From Nostoc sp. LEGE 06077 (GTDB taxonomy: Bacteria; Cyanobacteriota; Cyanobacteriia; Cyanobacteriales; Nostocaceae), in contig NZ_JADEWI010000005.1 in the NCBI RefSeq assembly GCF_015207705.1, forward strand, positions 62,001 to 126,000: a stretch of DNA of 64,000 nt. The letters run 5' to 3'. The notes beneath the pieces were generated by a model. It made no database searches. It was not told where the DNA came from and saw only the letters and a program-made list of their open reading frames with translations. This document shows positions 26,707 through 37,577 of the stretch, piece by piece (position 1 is the stretch's first letter; each line of letters begins with the position of its first letter). The translations under genes were made by a program, and so were the position numbers.

Positions 26707-29058
26707 ATGAGCAATCTTCATTGGTTGTCAAGAATTTTAGGCAGTGCAATAGGTAGTGTTATAGCTTTTTCTGCTAACTCAACTTCTGCCCAAATCATGC
26801 AGGATGGGACATTGCCCACCAATTCTCAAGTCACAACCCAGAACAATACTACAATAATTACAGGGGGTACTCGCGTCGGTGATAACCTCTTCCATAGTTT
26901 TTTGAATTTTTCTGTCCCTGCTAACACTACAGCTAGTTTTCAAAATACTGCTGCTATTCAAAACATTATCAGCCGCGTAACAGGTAATTCTATTTCTGAA
27001 ATTGATGGTACTCTCCAGGCTGGAGGTACAGCTAACCTGTTTTTGATTAACCCCAACGGAATTGTGTTTGGGTCTCAAGCTACATTAAATATTGGTGGTT
27101 CTTTTCTGGCAAGTACAGCTAGTAGGATTAACTTTGCTGATGGCAAGACATTTAGTGCCACAGATACACAAGTTTCATCTCTATTATCTGTAAGTATTCC
27201 CATCGGTTTACAATTCACAGCGATCGCAGCTCCTATCCGCAATCTATCTCAAGCAAGTCCCAATGGTGCAACTAATGTGATTCATCAACCTGTTGGCTTA
27301 CAGGTGCAATCAGGTAAAACATTAGCACTAGTGGGCGGTGATTTATTCTTAGATGGAGGAAATATAACAGCGAAGTCGGGAAATATTGAATTAGGAAGTG
27401 TTGTGCCTAATAGTCTAGTTACTCTCAAGCCTATAAGCCAGGGTTGGGTCTTGGGATATGAAAATGTCAATAATTTTCAAAATATTCGACTAGTTCAACG
27501 AGTAGTTGGTAGCACTGCGGTGGGTTCTGTCCTAGATGCTAGTGGTGTAGATGGCGGTGGCAGAATTACAGTACAAGGTAACATTGTCGAACTAATTAGC
27601 CGCTATGCAATTGTTACAAGTCAAACTCTAGGTATGAGAGACGGCCAAGACTTAACAATTAACGCTAAGAACTTAATTCTTCGGGATGGCGCACAAATTC
27701 GTGTTTCTACTTTCAACAAGGGGGATGGGGGAAATTTGAATGTCAATGCTTCTGATTCAGTGGAGTTAATTGGTGGGGTTTTTGAGCCAGTTGCGAATCG
27801 TTCTATAGCCACTGCATTGGTGAGTGATACTGCTGGTGATGGTCATGCGGGTAATATTACAGTTAACACTAGTAGATTGCGCCTACAAAACGGCGCAGAA
27901 ATTTCAGCTGGCTCTGGTGGTAATGTAAATTCTTCAACTTCGACCTTCATACCAGCTAGAGGTAACGGAGGAAATATCACAATAAATGCGTCTGATTCCG
28001 TGGAGATAACTGGTATCTTAGCAGTAGGTTTTCCTAGCAATTTGTCTGCCAGAACTAGAGGCCCTGGAGCCGCAGGTACAGTAACAGTTAATACAGCAAA
28101 ATTATTGATCAGAGATGGCGGTATAGCTGTTACTAGTCGAATTCCAAGACTTCCACCTGATACTAAATATCAAGGAAATGTCAATGAACTAGGTAGAGCA
28201 GGTGAAATAAATATAAATGCTGGCTCTATTCTGCTGGATGAGAAAGGACAAATCACCTCTAATAGTCAAGGTGGTGGAGGTGGGGATATTACGTTGCAGG
28301 TGCAAGATGTATTATTATTACGCCGCAATAGTCAAATATCCACTAATGCAGGTACAGCCAATGCTCCCGGAAACGGTGGAAACATCACTATCAATGCACC
28401 TAATGGTTTTATTGTTGCTACTCCCCAAGGCAATAATGACATTACAGCCAATGCTTTTTCTGGTGCTGGTGGTCGGATTATCATCAATGCCAATAATATA
28501 TTTGGATTTGTTCAACGGAGTCGTACTGACTTAGTACAACTCTTAGGTACTGAAGATTCTAGACAACTAAACCCTGGCAGACTACCAACTAGCGACATTA
28601 CCGCCTTTTCGCAACAAAACCCTTCATTAAACGGTACTGTCCAAATTAACACACCCGATGTTGATCCCAGTCGCGGTTTACTCGAACTCCCCGCAGAACC
28701 GTTTGATGCTTCGCGTCAAATTGCCGCAAATTGTAAACCAGGGGGTAAATTCAAAAAAGGTTCTCTCATCTCCACAGGTAGAGGCGGAATTATACCCAGT
28801 CCCACAGATCCATTCATGGATGATTCAGTCTTAGTAAATTGGATTACTCTTGATGGTGAGAGTGAAAATAGCACTAGTAATCAGCCCTATCGGGTAGATA
28901 TTCAAAAATTAGATGCTGTTAATAAGGAAACTCAAATTATTCCCGCTCAAGGCTGGCTGACAGATGGTAAAGGTAACGTAACTTTAGTTGCCCAAGCAGC
29001 AACTGTGACACCTCATAGTCCATTACTTAATCCGGCTGTGTGTGCTGCTAATTTGTAA
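26707..29058 (+). CDS. two-partner-secretion exoprotein (filamentous haemagglutinin N-terminal domain)
   Basis: The protein has 783 residues from ATG 26707. A signal peptide (about 1-33, ending SANSTSAQ) is followed by the TPS domain (about 35-150: NSQVTT..., FHSFLNFSVP, NPNGIVFGSQA). A right-handed beta-helix with repeats such as GGNLNVNASDSVEL and GGNITINASDSVEI follows, then a short C-terminal part with two cysteines. It would be secreted through an outer-membrane TpsB (FhaC-like) pore, which is not encoded in the window. Surface adhesion is the family role; the target is unknown. Confidence 0.9.
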   Translation: MSNLHWLSRILGSAIGSVIAFSANSTSAQIMQDGTLPTNSQVTTQNNTTIITGGTRVGDNLFHSFLNFSVPANTTASFQNTAAIQNIISRVTGNSISEIDGTLQAGGTANLFLINPNGIVFGSQATLNIGGSFLASTASRINFADGKTFSATDTQVSSLLSVSIPIGLQFTAIAAPIRNLSQASPNGATNVIHQPVGLQVQSGKTLALVGGDLFLDGGNITAKSGNIELGSVVPNSLVTLKPISQGWVLGYENVNNFQNIRLVQRVVGSTAVGSVLDASGVDGGGRITVQGNIVELISRYAIVTSQTLGMRDGQDLTINAKNLILRDGAQIRVSTFNKGDGGNLNVNASDSVELIGGVFEPVANRSIATALVSDTAGDGHAGNITVNTSRLRLQNGAEISAGSGGNVNSSTSTFIPARGNGGNITINASDSVEITGILAVGFPSNLSARTRGPGAAGTVTVNTAKLLIRDGGIAVTSRIPRLPPDTKYQGNVNELGRAGEININAGSILLDEKGQITSNSQGGGGGDITLQVQDVLLLRRNSQISTNAGTANAPGNGGNITINAPNGFIVATPQGNNDITANAFSGAGGRIIINANNIFGFVQRSRTDLVQLLGTEDSRQLNPGRLPTSDITAFSQQNPSLNGTVQINTPDVDPSRGLLELPAEPFDASRQIAANCKPGGKFKKGSLISTGRGGIIPSPTDPFMDDSVLVNWITLDGESENSTSNQPYRVDIQKLDAVNKETQIIPAQGWLTDGKGNVTLVAQAATVTPHSPLLNPAVCAANL

Positions 29059-29118
29059 TTATTCATTAAAATGACAGTCTTATTGAATTAACTTCTACTT
29101 CCCAAGCCTCAAAAAGAT

Positions 29119-29898
29119 TTAACTATAGAAAAAATCAAAGTCTTTCAGAGAAATAATTCTGGCTTTGTTTAAGCGGTAATGATAAGCCAATTTTCTTTGC
29201 AGTACTTCCCATTGGGTGCGTTCAGATTTACGATCAGAAGCATCAAGATGTTTTCTGACAGAATTAATCTTACCTAGCCAGAGGGGATTATATACTTTTA
29301 ATCCAGCTTTAGCCGCTGCCATACCAATAGCGTTACCTTCACCAGAATGAATTCCATGTATTTCTAAATAACGCGCTATGGCATCCCAATATTTAATAAA
29401 TGCTTCAGATTTTTTGCTATGTGCGGTAACAGCAAATAAAGATTCTCCGACATAGCTAACATTATCTAAAGATAAATCTAGCTTGGCAGCTATTTTACGA
29501 AGATATATCAATCTTTCAGGATTATATTTCTGTACGTGTTCTACTATATCTTCTATATGTCCCGCTGCTAGACCCTCTGTCTGCGGAATTTCTTGAGATA
29601 CATCACCAACAATTTTTGTATCTGCATCAATTTGTATAGCTGTGGGAAAATGTTTTAAAGCTTCTTGGATGACAAATCGCTTGTCATGATAGCAATACAG
29701 AATTCCTGTTTGGTGCAATTTGAAAGCAAATACATTGGGAGAGTTTTGAAAAGCTTCAGGTTGATCTGTCCCAATTACTAATGTAGTTCCTGAAGAATAT
29801 TTTTCTAGAGTTTCGGCGAGTTCTTTTGCTAAGTTACGATACTTAGCTTGAAAAGCAAGAGTGCAAAAGCAAAAATCTTGATTTAAGTAAGTAGGCAT
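29119..29898 (-). CDS. glycosyltransferase-like protein
   Basis: This 259-residue cytoplasmic protein has a GT-A-like pattern: TLAFQAKYRNLAKELAETL, a strand TTLVIGTDQPEAF, then AIQIDADTKIVGD with a DxD-like IDADT (metal/nucleotide-sugar binding) and a C-terminal His/Tyr-rich segment. I cannot assign donor or acceptor. ATG start; its 3' end faces the exoprotein gene across 60 bases. A role in glycosylating that exoprotein is pure speculation. Confidence 0.65.
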   Translation of the reverse strand: MPTYLNQDFCFCTLAFQAKYRNLAKELAETLEKYSSGTTLVIGTDQPEAFQNSPNVFAFKLHQTGILYCYHDKRFVIQEALKHFPTAIQIDADTKIVGDVSQEIPQTEGLAAGHIEDIVEHVQKYNPERLIYLRKIAAKLDLSLDNVSYVGESLFAVTAHSKKSEAFIKYWDAIARYLEIHGIHSGEGNAIGMAAAKAGLKVYNPLWLGKINSVRKHLDASDRKSERTQWEVLQRKLAYHYRLNKARIISLKDFDFFYS

Positions 29899-30244
29899 AT
29901 AGTAAAGTAGTGACCAAAGTGACTTGAGTGAGGGACATAAGTGTATTTGGTAGTGCTTTCTGCTGGATAACCAACTTTACTAAATCTTTTTGGGTTTGCT
30001 ATGAATCTGCTTGTTTGACAGCGTTTCTTAATCGGCTACGCTGTAATGCAATAGTGAGACTATATATCGTGTGTTTTAATTGAACTGTATCAGTATTCAA
30101 ATGTATCACAAGTACCTATTGAAGTATTAGAAATTTTTGTAAAAAAACTGCCCCTTTAGCTTATTATCTATCTGATTTTGAGCAGATGATTTCAGTTGCG
30201 GTGAGCAGTTAATTGAATAATGGGATTTGTCAGTTTTAGTTTGT
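29899..30244. other. intergenic region
   Basis: Here lie the promoter region of the glycosyltransferase-like gene and the 3' flank of the small membrane protein gene. No repeat, RNA or gene is recognised in it. Confidence 0.4.
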
Positions 30245-30619
30245 CTAAGACCAAGAATCTAAGTCGAGGGCTTGCATTCCTTTATTTTTGGCAAAACTCA
30301 GCATACTACCCAACTGCAACCACACCAGCAAGCAAGTTAAAAGACCGAGCGGTAAAGCAACTGCCAAAGCGAGTGAGGGAGGAAAACCAAAGATTGCAAA
30401 ACCTGAATAGAGAAATAGACTAACGCCAAAAGTTATGCCTAAAAATGGCACTACTAACTGTCTAGAATCAAAACTAGGTTCAGCTTTTTCTGTGCTATCT
30501 TTGCCCCATTTCTGCACAATAACTTTGAGCGTACCAGATAAACCAAAGCCAGAGGTTACAGCGATAAATAACCCAACAGCTAGAAGAAAATAAGGTGGTT
30601 GTTGCGGGAAGTAGTACAT
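30245..30619 (-). CDS. conserved cyanobacterial membrane protein, hypothetical
   Basis: The 124-residue protein has three transmembrane segments (about 8-30, 55-75, 80-104) and a charged cytosolic loop (KWGKDSTEKAEPSFDSR). The ending NKGMQALDLDSWS is soluble. It lies 111 bases downstream of the ABC1 kinase on the same strand and may share its transcript. Function unknown. Confidence 0.75.
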   Translation of the reverse strand: MYYFPQQPPYFLLAVGLFIAVTSGFGLSGTLKVIVQKWGKDSTEKAEPSFDSRQLVVPFLGITFGVSLFLYSGFAIFGFPPSLALAVALPLGLLTCLLVWLQLGSMLSFAKNKGMQALDLDSWS

Positions 30620-30730
30620 ATAAACTCCGAAGTATCTTAAAATCTAGAAAAATTTGTTTTTTGTAATAATGTGCTACTCAAAAAGTAGGAGGTAAAAGTA
30701 CCTCCTGACCTAAGACCAAAAGTTGAATTT

Positions 30731-32518
30731 TTAGCGCATTACACCTGATGCAGAATTTCCTAAATTCACAAAGGCTGTAGCTTTTGGTAAAATTGCGCCT
30801 ACTCCTTCTCTAGAAAAATCTGTTAACAAACCGATCGCCACATCTAATAAACGATTAGGCTTGATGTCATCTTTGACTAGATCCCACAGGCGTTGCACTT
30901 CTTCGGTATGCAGACGGTCATCTTCGGTCAAAGCTAATACTAACTGTCGCCGCAGAAATTTACCTTCTTCGGATAGTAAGAATTGCAAACCCATTTGGGC
31001 TGTAGGTAATACATCAAAGTTATCATCGGTGCGGGCGATCGCAATTAAATTTTCCAACCGCTGCCACTGGAATTTCCCATCTTTAAACAAGACATTCAGC
31101 AACCTTCGCCGTAATTCAGGAGACTCGCCTGTGAGTAAGCGTCGGGCAACATAAGGATAACCAACCTCTAAAATTTTAAAATTCCGGTTGAGGCTAAGGG
31201 CAATTCCTTCTTGTGTGACCAACGACCGAATAATTAGCGCAAACTTGGCAGGAACTCGGAATGGATATTCGTACATCAATTCAGAAAATTCATCGGTAAC
31301 TGTTTTGAAGTTAAAATCCTCAACATTCTTACCAATAGCATCGCCTAATACTGCTTCTAATGCTGGTACAATCGGGCAAATATTCGTATCGGGAGTGAGA
31401 AAACCCAAATTGACAAAATCGGCTGCTAAGTCGAGATAGTCTTTGTTAACCAGATGGACTAAGGCATCTACCAAAGTTTCTTTGGTAGTTTCTTCTAACT
31501 GATCCATCATGCCAAAGTCGATGTAAGCCATACGACCATCAGGCATAGCAAATAAATTACCAGGGTGGGGGTCAGCGTGGAAGAAACCGAATTCTAACAG
31601 TTGGCGTAAACCAGAGGTGACACCAATTTGAATCATCGCTTCTGGATCTAACCCAACGGCGCGAATACTTTTTGTATCTGTGAGTTTGAAGCCGTTAATC
31701 CATTCCAGCGTTAAAACATGATTGCTAGTGTAACGCCAGTAAATTGCTGGGACTTTCACTTGGGGGTCGTTACGGAAATTCTTCGCAAATTTTTCGGCGT
31801 TGCGACCTTCGTTAATGTAGTCAATTTCTTCAAATAACTTTGTGCCGAACTCGTCCACAATTAAGGTTAAATCATGGCCAAGATTCAGCGGTAGCCAAGG
31901 TGCCAGCCAAGCCGCAGCCCACCGCATCAAATGCAGGTCTAGGGTGAGAGTTGGCCGGAGGTTGGGGCGTTGTACCTTCACCGCTACTTCTTCACCGCTC
32001 ATCAAGCGACCACGGTAAACTTGACCTAAACTAGCCGCAGCTACCGGCGATGGCGATAATTCGCTGTAAACAGCGGAGATAGGACAGTCGAGTTCTTTTT
32101 CGATAATTGCGTATGCGATCGCATTATCGAAGGGTGGTAGTTGGTCTTGTAATTTCACCAACTCTTCTAAGAAATCTTTGCGGATCAAGTCAGGCCGGGT
32201 AGAGAGGGCTTGACCAACTTTAATAAAAGTGGGGCCTAGGCTAGTAAGTAGTTCTCGCAACTGGGTAGCTCGTTTTCCCCGATTCTGCTCTACTTGATTT
32301 TGCCACTCATCCCACTTTAGACTCAAAATGAATCCAGCAAAAGACCAGATAATTCTCAGCAAGCGTCCCCATGCCAGCCAGGGGCGGTAACGATAGTGAC
32401 GAGCGATCGCTTCTGGATTGTAGCGCTTTAGCTGAGCAGGTTGATACTGACCCACGCTTTTGTTTGCCTCTTCAACTGGGAAATCTACACTTTTGTTTTT
32501 TGGTATCCCAAATTGCAA
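30731..32518 (-). CDS. ABC1/UbiB-family atypical kinase
   Basis: The 595-residue AarF/ABC1K protein belongs to a family controlling isoprenoid-quinone metabolism in plastids and cyanobacteria. Motifs: LGPTFIKVGQALSTRPDL (KxGQ), the Ala-rich nucleotide loop AAASLGQVYRG, VAVKVQRP (ATP lysine), FFHADPHPGNL and YIDFGMMD (metal-binding Asp). The C-terminus has a hydrophobic anchor (VAIGLLTDF region). The reading frame starts at TTG with no good ribosome site, so the N-terminus is uncertain. It lies downstream of the NOS gene on the same strand across 366 bases. Confidence 0.92.
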   Translation of the reverse strand: MQFGIPKNKSVDFPVEEANKSVGQYQPAQLKRYNPEAIARHYRYRPWLAWGRLLRIIWSFAGFILSLKWDEWQNQVEQNRGKRATQLRELLTSLGPTFIKVGQALSTRPDLIRKDFLEELVKLQDQLPPFDNAIAYAIIEKELDCPISAVYSELSPSPVAAASLGQVYRGRLMSGEEVAVKVQRPNLRPTLTLDLHLMRWAAAWLAPWLPLNLGHDLTLIVDEFGTKLFEEIDYINEGRNAEKFAKNFRNDPQVKVPAIYWRYTSNHVLTLEWINGFKLTDTKSIRAVGLDPEAMIQIGVTSGLRQLLEFGFFHADPHPGNLFAMPDGRMAYIDFGMMDQLEETTKETLVDALVHLVNKDYLDLAADFVNLGFLTPDTNICPIVPALEAVLGDAIGKNVEDFNFKTVTDEFSELMYEYPFRVPAKFALIIRSLVTQEGIALSLNRNFKILEVGYPYVARRLLTGESPELRRRLLNVLFKDGKFQWQRLENLIAIARTDDNFDVLPTAQMGLQFLLSEEGKFLRRQLVLALTEDDRLHTEEVQRLWDLVKDDIKPNRLLDVAIGLLTDFSREGVGAILPKATAFVNLGNSASGVMR

Positions 32519-32884
32519 GTTAATTGCTCATTGGAGATAACCTTAGCTTTTTATAAAAAACTATTAAACTTTAACTTTTTTCGGTTACACACGCGGCGAT
32601 AAAAGCCTACCGTGCTTGCCTAGCTTTTTTATCTTTTTCTTAATTATACTTTATAAAAGTACAAAAATTTTCCGCAAATATTTCCAAAACAGACTGGCAA
32701 TAGTTAAAGAATTATTAAGGGCAAGGTATACCCTTCTGACAGTTCAGCGTCTATGGCCTACGCACAAAGATCGTCTGAGAAGATTGGGTGTAGGGGTTTT
32801 CGATACATACACCCCTATACCCCTACACTCTTATACCCTCGCTAAAACCCTTGATTTTTCGTTTTTATGCGTAAGTCCTATGCT
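32519..32884. other. intergenic region between NOS and ABC1 kinase
   Basis: It contains heptad-like TACACCCCTA repeats (about 32805-32840) and one copy of the 30-bp dispersed repeat at 32851-32880. No gene is supported. Confidence 0.5.
32851..32880 (+). repeat. 30-bp dispersed repeat, copy 1
   Basis: TTGATTTTTCGT followed by a variable pair region and GCGTAAGTCCTA. Related copies are at 49166-49195 (plus) and 57265-57294 (minus). This copy sits 4 bases from the NOS stop codon. Confidence 0.7.
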
Positions 32885-35800
32885 TTACAGTTTCATACTT
32901 AGCTGTTGTGCCACCTCAGAAACTTGTGTATGATCATCGGCTGATTGATTGACTCGATTCAGCCATCTTTCGGCTTTGGAGTAGTTATCTTTCTGCACTT
33001 GTTTGATGGCTTGTTTATAATTGAGTGTTACTCCCCAAACATCAGATGTGAAGCGTTTTTCCTGTTTCATTTTGTCAAAGAACTGGACAGCTTCTAGGTG
33101 TGATAAACCACCTTCAGTATTGGCGATCGCTAACATGACTTCATAAACATCATCCGCCATCTTGGCATCGCCACAAACATAGTAGTGGCATTTAGGATGA
33201 CTCAGCATTGCCCAAATTTCTTTTGTTTTTTGCTGCATCAAATTTTGTACGTAGATTTTGGCGTTGCCTTGGCGAGAAAATGCCACGTTTAATTCCGAAA
33301 GCACTCCCTGGTTGTACCATGTCTGCAATTGCTCCTGATACAGGAAGTCCTGGTGATTACGGCAACCAAAGTATAAAGTTGCATCTGCCAAGGGTTGTCC
33401 TTGTTGCCACAGGGCTTGTCGATATTGCAAAAAGCCAATTAACGGCGAAACCCCAGTACCTGGCCCTACCATCAACATCATTGCTTCTGGGTCACTGGGT
33501 GGACGGAAGGTGGAGGTACGAACGTCAATTCGTACTTTTGTGCCTACTTCCAGTCCAGCGAGGTAGTTAGAACAAAGTCCTTGCCGCACTTTCCCGGCAT
33601 CGGTGGTAATTTGTAATACCCCAACTGTGATTTGAATTTCTTGGGGATGCAATAAGGGACAGGAAGAAATTGAATAGAGACGGGGTTTTTGTCTGGGGAG
33701 TAACTCTAGTAAGGCAGCGAGGGTAATCTTGGCTGTGGGAAATTCATCGAATAAGTCAGCCACGCTCATATAATTATCGGTAATATTTTTGGTGAGCGCG
33801 ATGCTGTCTGGATGATCTTCATCTTGGCGAAGAATTTCTAACCAAGTTTCTAGGCGTTGCTTTTCTGTGTGGTTTGATGTGGCGGAGTGTAAATATGCCA
33901 ATAAATCATTGAATGGTTCCCGTAAGGCCAAATCTAGTTCTTCATGCAGTACATGACCGATGGTTGTGGGTACGGGAATTGGGGGTTTGTCTTCGGTTTC
34001 CTGACCGTCGGCGGTGACGTAACTGGCACTAAAGTAAGTATCTTGGGTGACATTGAGGCGATCGCAAATTCGCTGCACCAACTCCGATGAATTACAGGGA
34101 TACACTGCCACATGATCACCTGTTTCATACTTCAGGTTAGTATGAGCAATATCAAAGCTGATAAATCGGGTGGAACGGCTACCGGGAATTACTTCTTGCA
34201 GCAGTTCTTGATTGGCGACCACAGGGACGGCTATACCGCGATCGTCACTGCCGACAACACAAGACAGGTTGAGAACGTCGGCGGCATTTAACAATTTTAC
34301 CTGCAATTGGGGTGCATGGACTGTAGTTCCATCGGCGGCTGTGGCATCTTCACCTAAGACACGGCTAATTAATCTCACCCACTGTTTGAATGTATCAGCC
34401 TGTCCTTTGATTTCGTCAGCTTTATGTAAGGGAGCGATAGAGTTGGCCCCTGAGCGAGACAGGGCTTTATCGACAGCAATGCCCGCCGCACAAAAGTGTT
34501 CGTACACAGTACTGCCCAGCCCTAACACAGAATAATTTAAACTCATCAGGGAACCGGGTGGTTGCTTTTTCAACCAATGCAAGAATCTTTTACCGTTCCC
34601 TGGCATTTCCCCATTCCCGAAGGTGGAGGTGACAACCAGCAGTAGTTTCTCCGAAGCTAAAAGGTCTGTGTTGTACTCATCCAGTTCCATCACCTTGGGA
34701 CGATAACGACTTAATTGCCGTGCCACAGTCCGGGCAAAACCTTCGGCTGTGCCAGTTTCCGAGGCATATAAAATCAAAATGCGGTCTTGCTTATTGTCGT
34801 CTTCGGCAGTGAAATTCGTGATTTTTTCCAGGTCAATTCCATCTTCCACTGCCCAGCGATCGGCTGCATGGTGATAGGCAGGTTCTAAATAAAAGTCCCG
34901 TGTTTGGTGATGCCAAACTGGACAAGCGCTACCACCAGCCGGTGGCACAACCCAACCCCACTCTGCGGGACATTCTCTGCCGGCTTTCTTTTCCCGCAGG
35001 TCGTGGGCCAGGTATTGGCGCGAGGCCGATTGGTGGTCTACCATTGTTACCTTGGCTTTTTGGAAGGAGTGCAGAACGGCAATATTCAGTTCTAAGGCGA
35101 CGCGATCGCGCCACAAGGTATGCTCAGAACTAGTATCTAATTGCAGTACTTTGGCGATTTCTTCGAGTTTGTTGTAACGCCCTTCTTCGATGAAATCACG
35201 CATGATTTCTGTACCCATATACCAGCCGTTAAAGGGGACGCAAGCGTAGGTAATGCCACCAATATCCATCCGAAAATTACTGATGGCAGGGATGGCATAC
35301 CAGCGCAACCCTAAAGATTTGAATGCGGCAATGGTGGGATGTTCAATATCTATTTCTAAAATTTCGTCTTTGGGGAATTCATAGAGTTTCGGCTCCATTC
35401 CCGGTACTTCAATCACTATCGGTAAAATATCGTAGGGGGTGGGCGGCTGGGGTGGTTGCCAACCCAGTTTGATAATGGCTTTAGTTAAATCTAAGTTAGC
35501 GCGATCGCCGATCACACTGCCATCTGGTAGTTCGTAGGCGGCGTACCGCAGTAATTGCGGATTCCATACGCGGGGGCCCCACCGTTCTTTTGGTTGTTTG
35601 GGGCGGAAGGCGGTCATGATCACTTGAATATTGCCGCCATTCGTCCCTAAACGCAAATGTTCTAATAATTCTTGGAACATTTCATCAGGGTCGGTGATAT
35701 GCCGACAATCGCGCACCACCATATTATTCCACTGAATCCGACCAATACACTTGGAAGCGTTACGCCAAGCTAACTGTGCGCCATAAGCCAATTCTTCGTA

Positions 35801-37330
35801 GGTATGATTATAAGCACCTGTGGCTTGAACTTCTGCTTGAATTTCTGCCCAACGTCGCCCTTGTTGTTCTGCTTCCCAACCTTGTTCTGTGGCAATTACT
35901 TCGAGAAATTGCTTGGCTTTTTTCAGTAGCCTTTCTTCGTTCAGCTTGGGCAATTTCATCACATTGGTTACGCGGTCAAATAATGTCTGCCATGCCAGCC
36001 GTAATTCTGGAGTAAAATTCGGCACGTATTTTTCAAATAAGACAAACATGGTGTCAGAAATGGCAGAGTATGCACAAGATGGTACTCCGACATTGCCGTG
36101 GATTTGTCCTAATAACCGCAGTTCCAGTAACAGTTCATCAGTGGTTTCACTTCTCAAGCAACGCATGAGAAAATCCAAGGATTGAAACAGATGCAGCGAT
36201 AGGTAATCGATATCTGCCCTGCCAAAAATTGGTAACACAAAGGGATATTTTTCAAACAAGGTTTGATAAAATACCATCCCCATTTCTTGCTTGTTTTGGC
36301 TAAATACTTGCCAAGTCTCTGTCATCTGCTGGAGTAATTCTGGTGGCAAAGCGTCTTCATAACAGCGGACAGCCTCTACCATTGGGAGAATAATATGGGT
36401 ATTAAAAAACTTGTAAAGTGCTGAGTTGACACCTTTCGCTAAATCTTGGCGATCGTATTCTTCGAGATAAGGAATGGAAGGTAACATCCACATCCACACT
36501 TGTCTAACTTTCATCCAGTGGTGGGGACGCATCCCAATATCCGCAAATAAAGCCCCGTAATCTTCGACTGTATCGAAATCATCGCCTTTTTCGTAAGGCA
36601 CTCCTGTGAGTGGTTCGGAAATGATGTTTTGGGTGTCGGGTTGGAGTTGGTGAATACAGTAATCAAATAACTCATAAAAGTAATCTGGCATACTGTCGAT
36701 CGCTTCACCAAAAATATGTTCTAATTCTGGTTCTTCTAGCAACAGTCGTTTAAAGAACTTTTCCATTTGCAGTTCTTTCCAAGCCCGCAGTTTATTCCAG
36801 ACATCTTTGACAATCACTTCTTCTGCAAGTGTCAGGGTTACAGCTTCGGGAATTTCTATTTCTTGCTCGGTTGTTGAGGTTGGTTTGATCTGCAAGCGCG
36901 AAGGACTTTGCTGATTGGCTAATACCTTGACAGTATTGCTATTTACTTCACCGACCGTTTGGGTGATCCGTGTTTTCAGGGTTAAGTGGGGTGCTAGACT
37001 CCAGGTGGTAATCGGAAATTCTAGTTCAATGGAATTGTGTCCATTGAGAAAATCTTGAGCCGCAAAGGTAACTGTCCCGGCATCTTGCCAAGGTTGGGTC
37101 ATGTCGCCTTGACGGTAACATAAAGTAATGGCGATCGCGCAATCCTTATAATTGGTTAAATTCAACAACCAACTTGGCTGCATTCGTGAAAACAGATCCT
37201 TGGACAAAATAGATTGTCCTTGCTCAGAAAGTATCTGTACACGACATTTATATTTAAAATCTCCTCCCGATGGAAAATCAGTGGCTGAGACTTCTGTTAA
37301 ATGAATGAGTTGTTGATTGTTGTAATCCAT
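32885..37330 (-). CDS. nos: nitric oxide synthase fused to globin domains
   Basis: This 1481-residue enzyme should oxidise L-arginine to citrulline and NO with NADPH. Domains in order: a beta-rich N-terminus of unknown type (1-150); a degenerate globin (about 168-320) with Phe262 where the proximal His should be; a globin (about 325-470) with proximal His411; NOS oxygenase (about 475-835) with haem Cys528 in RNASKCIGR, Glu708 in [10 protein letters not shown] and pterin region WGWVVPP; FMN domain (849-1000, YASETGTAE); FAD/NADPH reductase (about 1010-1440, [30 protein letters not shown]). The oxygenase-FMN linker is short and acidic, without an evident calmodulin helix. It resembles the globin-NOS of Synechococcus PCC 7335. 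NO made here could be oxidised to nitrate by the attached globin. ATG start. Confidence 0.95.
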   Translation of the reverse strand: MDYNNQQLIHLTEVSATDFPSGGDFKYKCRVQILSEQGQSILSKDLFSRMQPSWLLNLTNYKDCAIAITLCYRQGDMTQPWQDAGTVTFAAQDFLNGHNSIELEFPITTWSLAPHLTLKTRITQTVGEVNSNTVKVLANQQSPSRLQIKPTSTTEQEIEIPEAVTLTLAEEVIVKDVWNKLRAWKELQMEKFFKRLLLEEPELEHIFGEAIDSMPDYFYELFDYCIHQLQPDTQNIISEPLTGVPYEKGDDFDTVEDYGALFADIGMRPHHWMKVRQVWMWMLPSIPYLEEYDRQDLAKGVNSALYKFFNTHIILPMVEAVRCYEDALPPELLQQMTETWQVFSQNKQEMGMVFYQTLFEKYPFVLPIFGRADIDYLSLHLFQSLDFLMRCLRSETTDELLLELRLLGQIHGNVGVPSCAYSAISDTMFVLFEKYVPNFTPELRLAWQTLFDRVTNVMKLPKLNEERLLKKAKQFLEVIATEQGWEAEQQGRRWAEIQAEVQATGAYNHTYEELAYGAQLAWRNASKCIGRIQWNNMVVRDCRHITDPDEMFQELLEHLRLGTNGGNIQVIMTAFRPKQPKERWGPRVWNPQLLRYAAYELPDGSVIGDRANLDLTKAIIKLGWQPPQPPTPYDILPIVIEVPGMEPKLYEFPKDEILEIDIEHPTIAAFKSLGLRWYAIPAISNFRMDIGGITYACVPFNGWYMGTEIMRDFIEEGRYNKLEEIAKVLQLDTSSEHTLWRDRVALELNIAVLHSFQKAKVTMVDHQSASRQYLAHDLREKKAGRECPAEWGWVVPPAGGSACPVWHHQTRDFYLEPAYHHAADRWAVEDGIDLEKITNFTAEDDNKQDRILILYASETGTAEGFARTVARQLSRYRPKVMELDEYNTDLLASEKLLLVVTSTFGNGEMPGNGKRFLHWLKKQPPGSLMSLNYSVLGLGSTVYEHFCAAGIAVDKALSRSGANSIAPLHKADEIKGQADTFKQWVRLISRVLGEDATAADGTTVHAPQLQVKLLNAADVLNLSCVVGSDDRGIAVPVVANQELLQEVIPGSRSTRFISFDIAHTNLKYETGDHVAVYPCNSSELVQRICDRLNVTQDTYFSASYVTADGQETEDKPPIPVPTTIGHVLHEELDLALREPFNDLLAYLHSATSNHTEKQRLETWLEILRQDEDHPDSIALTKNITDNYMSVADLFDEFPTAKITLAALLELLPRQKPRLYSISSCPLLHPQEIQITVGVLQITTDAGKVRQGLCSNYLAGLEVGTKVRIDVRTSTFRPPSDPEAMMLMVGPGTGVSPLIGFLQYRQALWQQGQPLADATLYFGCRNHQDFLYQEQLQTWYNQGVLSELNVAFSRQGNAKIYVQNLMQQKTKEIWAMLSHPKCHYYVCGDAKMADDVYEVMLAIANTEGGLSHLEAVQFFDKMKQEKRFTSDVWGVTLNYKQAIKQVQKDNYSKAERWLNRVNQSADDHTQVSEVAQQLSMKL

Positions 37331-37453
37331 GTTTAAAAAATTAGTGGGATGAATAGCAAGTTCAAGTTGATACCAAAAATTGCCGCAACACTGGAGTTAC
37401 TGTAATTTCTGCGGAACTAAATATATGAAACTGAGACATCAAAAGCTTTGGTA

Positions 37454-37474
37454 GTAAAGGTTTAAAACCCTTAC
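37454..37474. promoter_or_regulatory. candidate operator upstream of NOS
   Basis: GTAAAGGTTT-A-AAACCCTTAC is a 10-1-10 inverted repeat with one mismatch, 124 bases upstream of the NOS ATG. Its size and symmetry fit a dimeric regulator site. The regulator is unknown. Confidence 0.5.
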
Positions 37475-37577
37475 ATCCTCCAACGAGAAATATCTTGTTG
37501 CCTATTTGGTTACAAACTGCTTATGAAAAGGCCAGCCAAGTCAGATTTATCAAAACAGTATAGAGGAGTCAGTCAGC

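Noticed and set aside
28217-28534. 105-codon ORF within the exoprotein gene
   Set aside because: Arises from the repetitive beta-helix coding sequence in another frame.
32616-32933. 105-codon ORF between NOS and the ABC1 kinase
   Set aside because: It overlaps the NOS 3' end antisense and dispersed repeats; no domain pattern.
34900-35133. Overlapping short ORFs antisense to NOS
   Set aside because: They lie opposite the conserved oxygenase domain and have no support.
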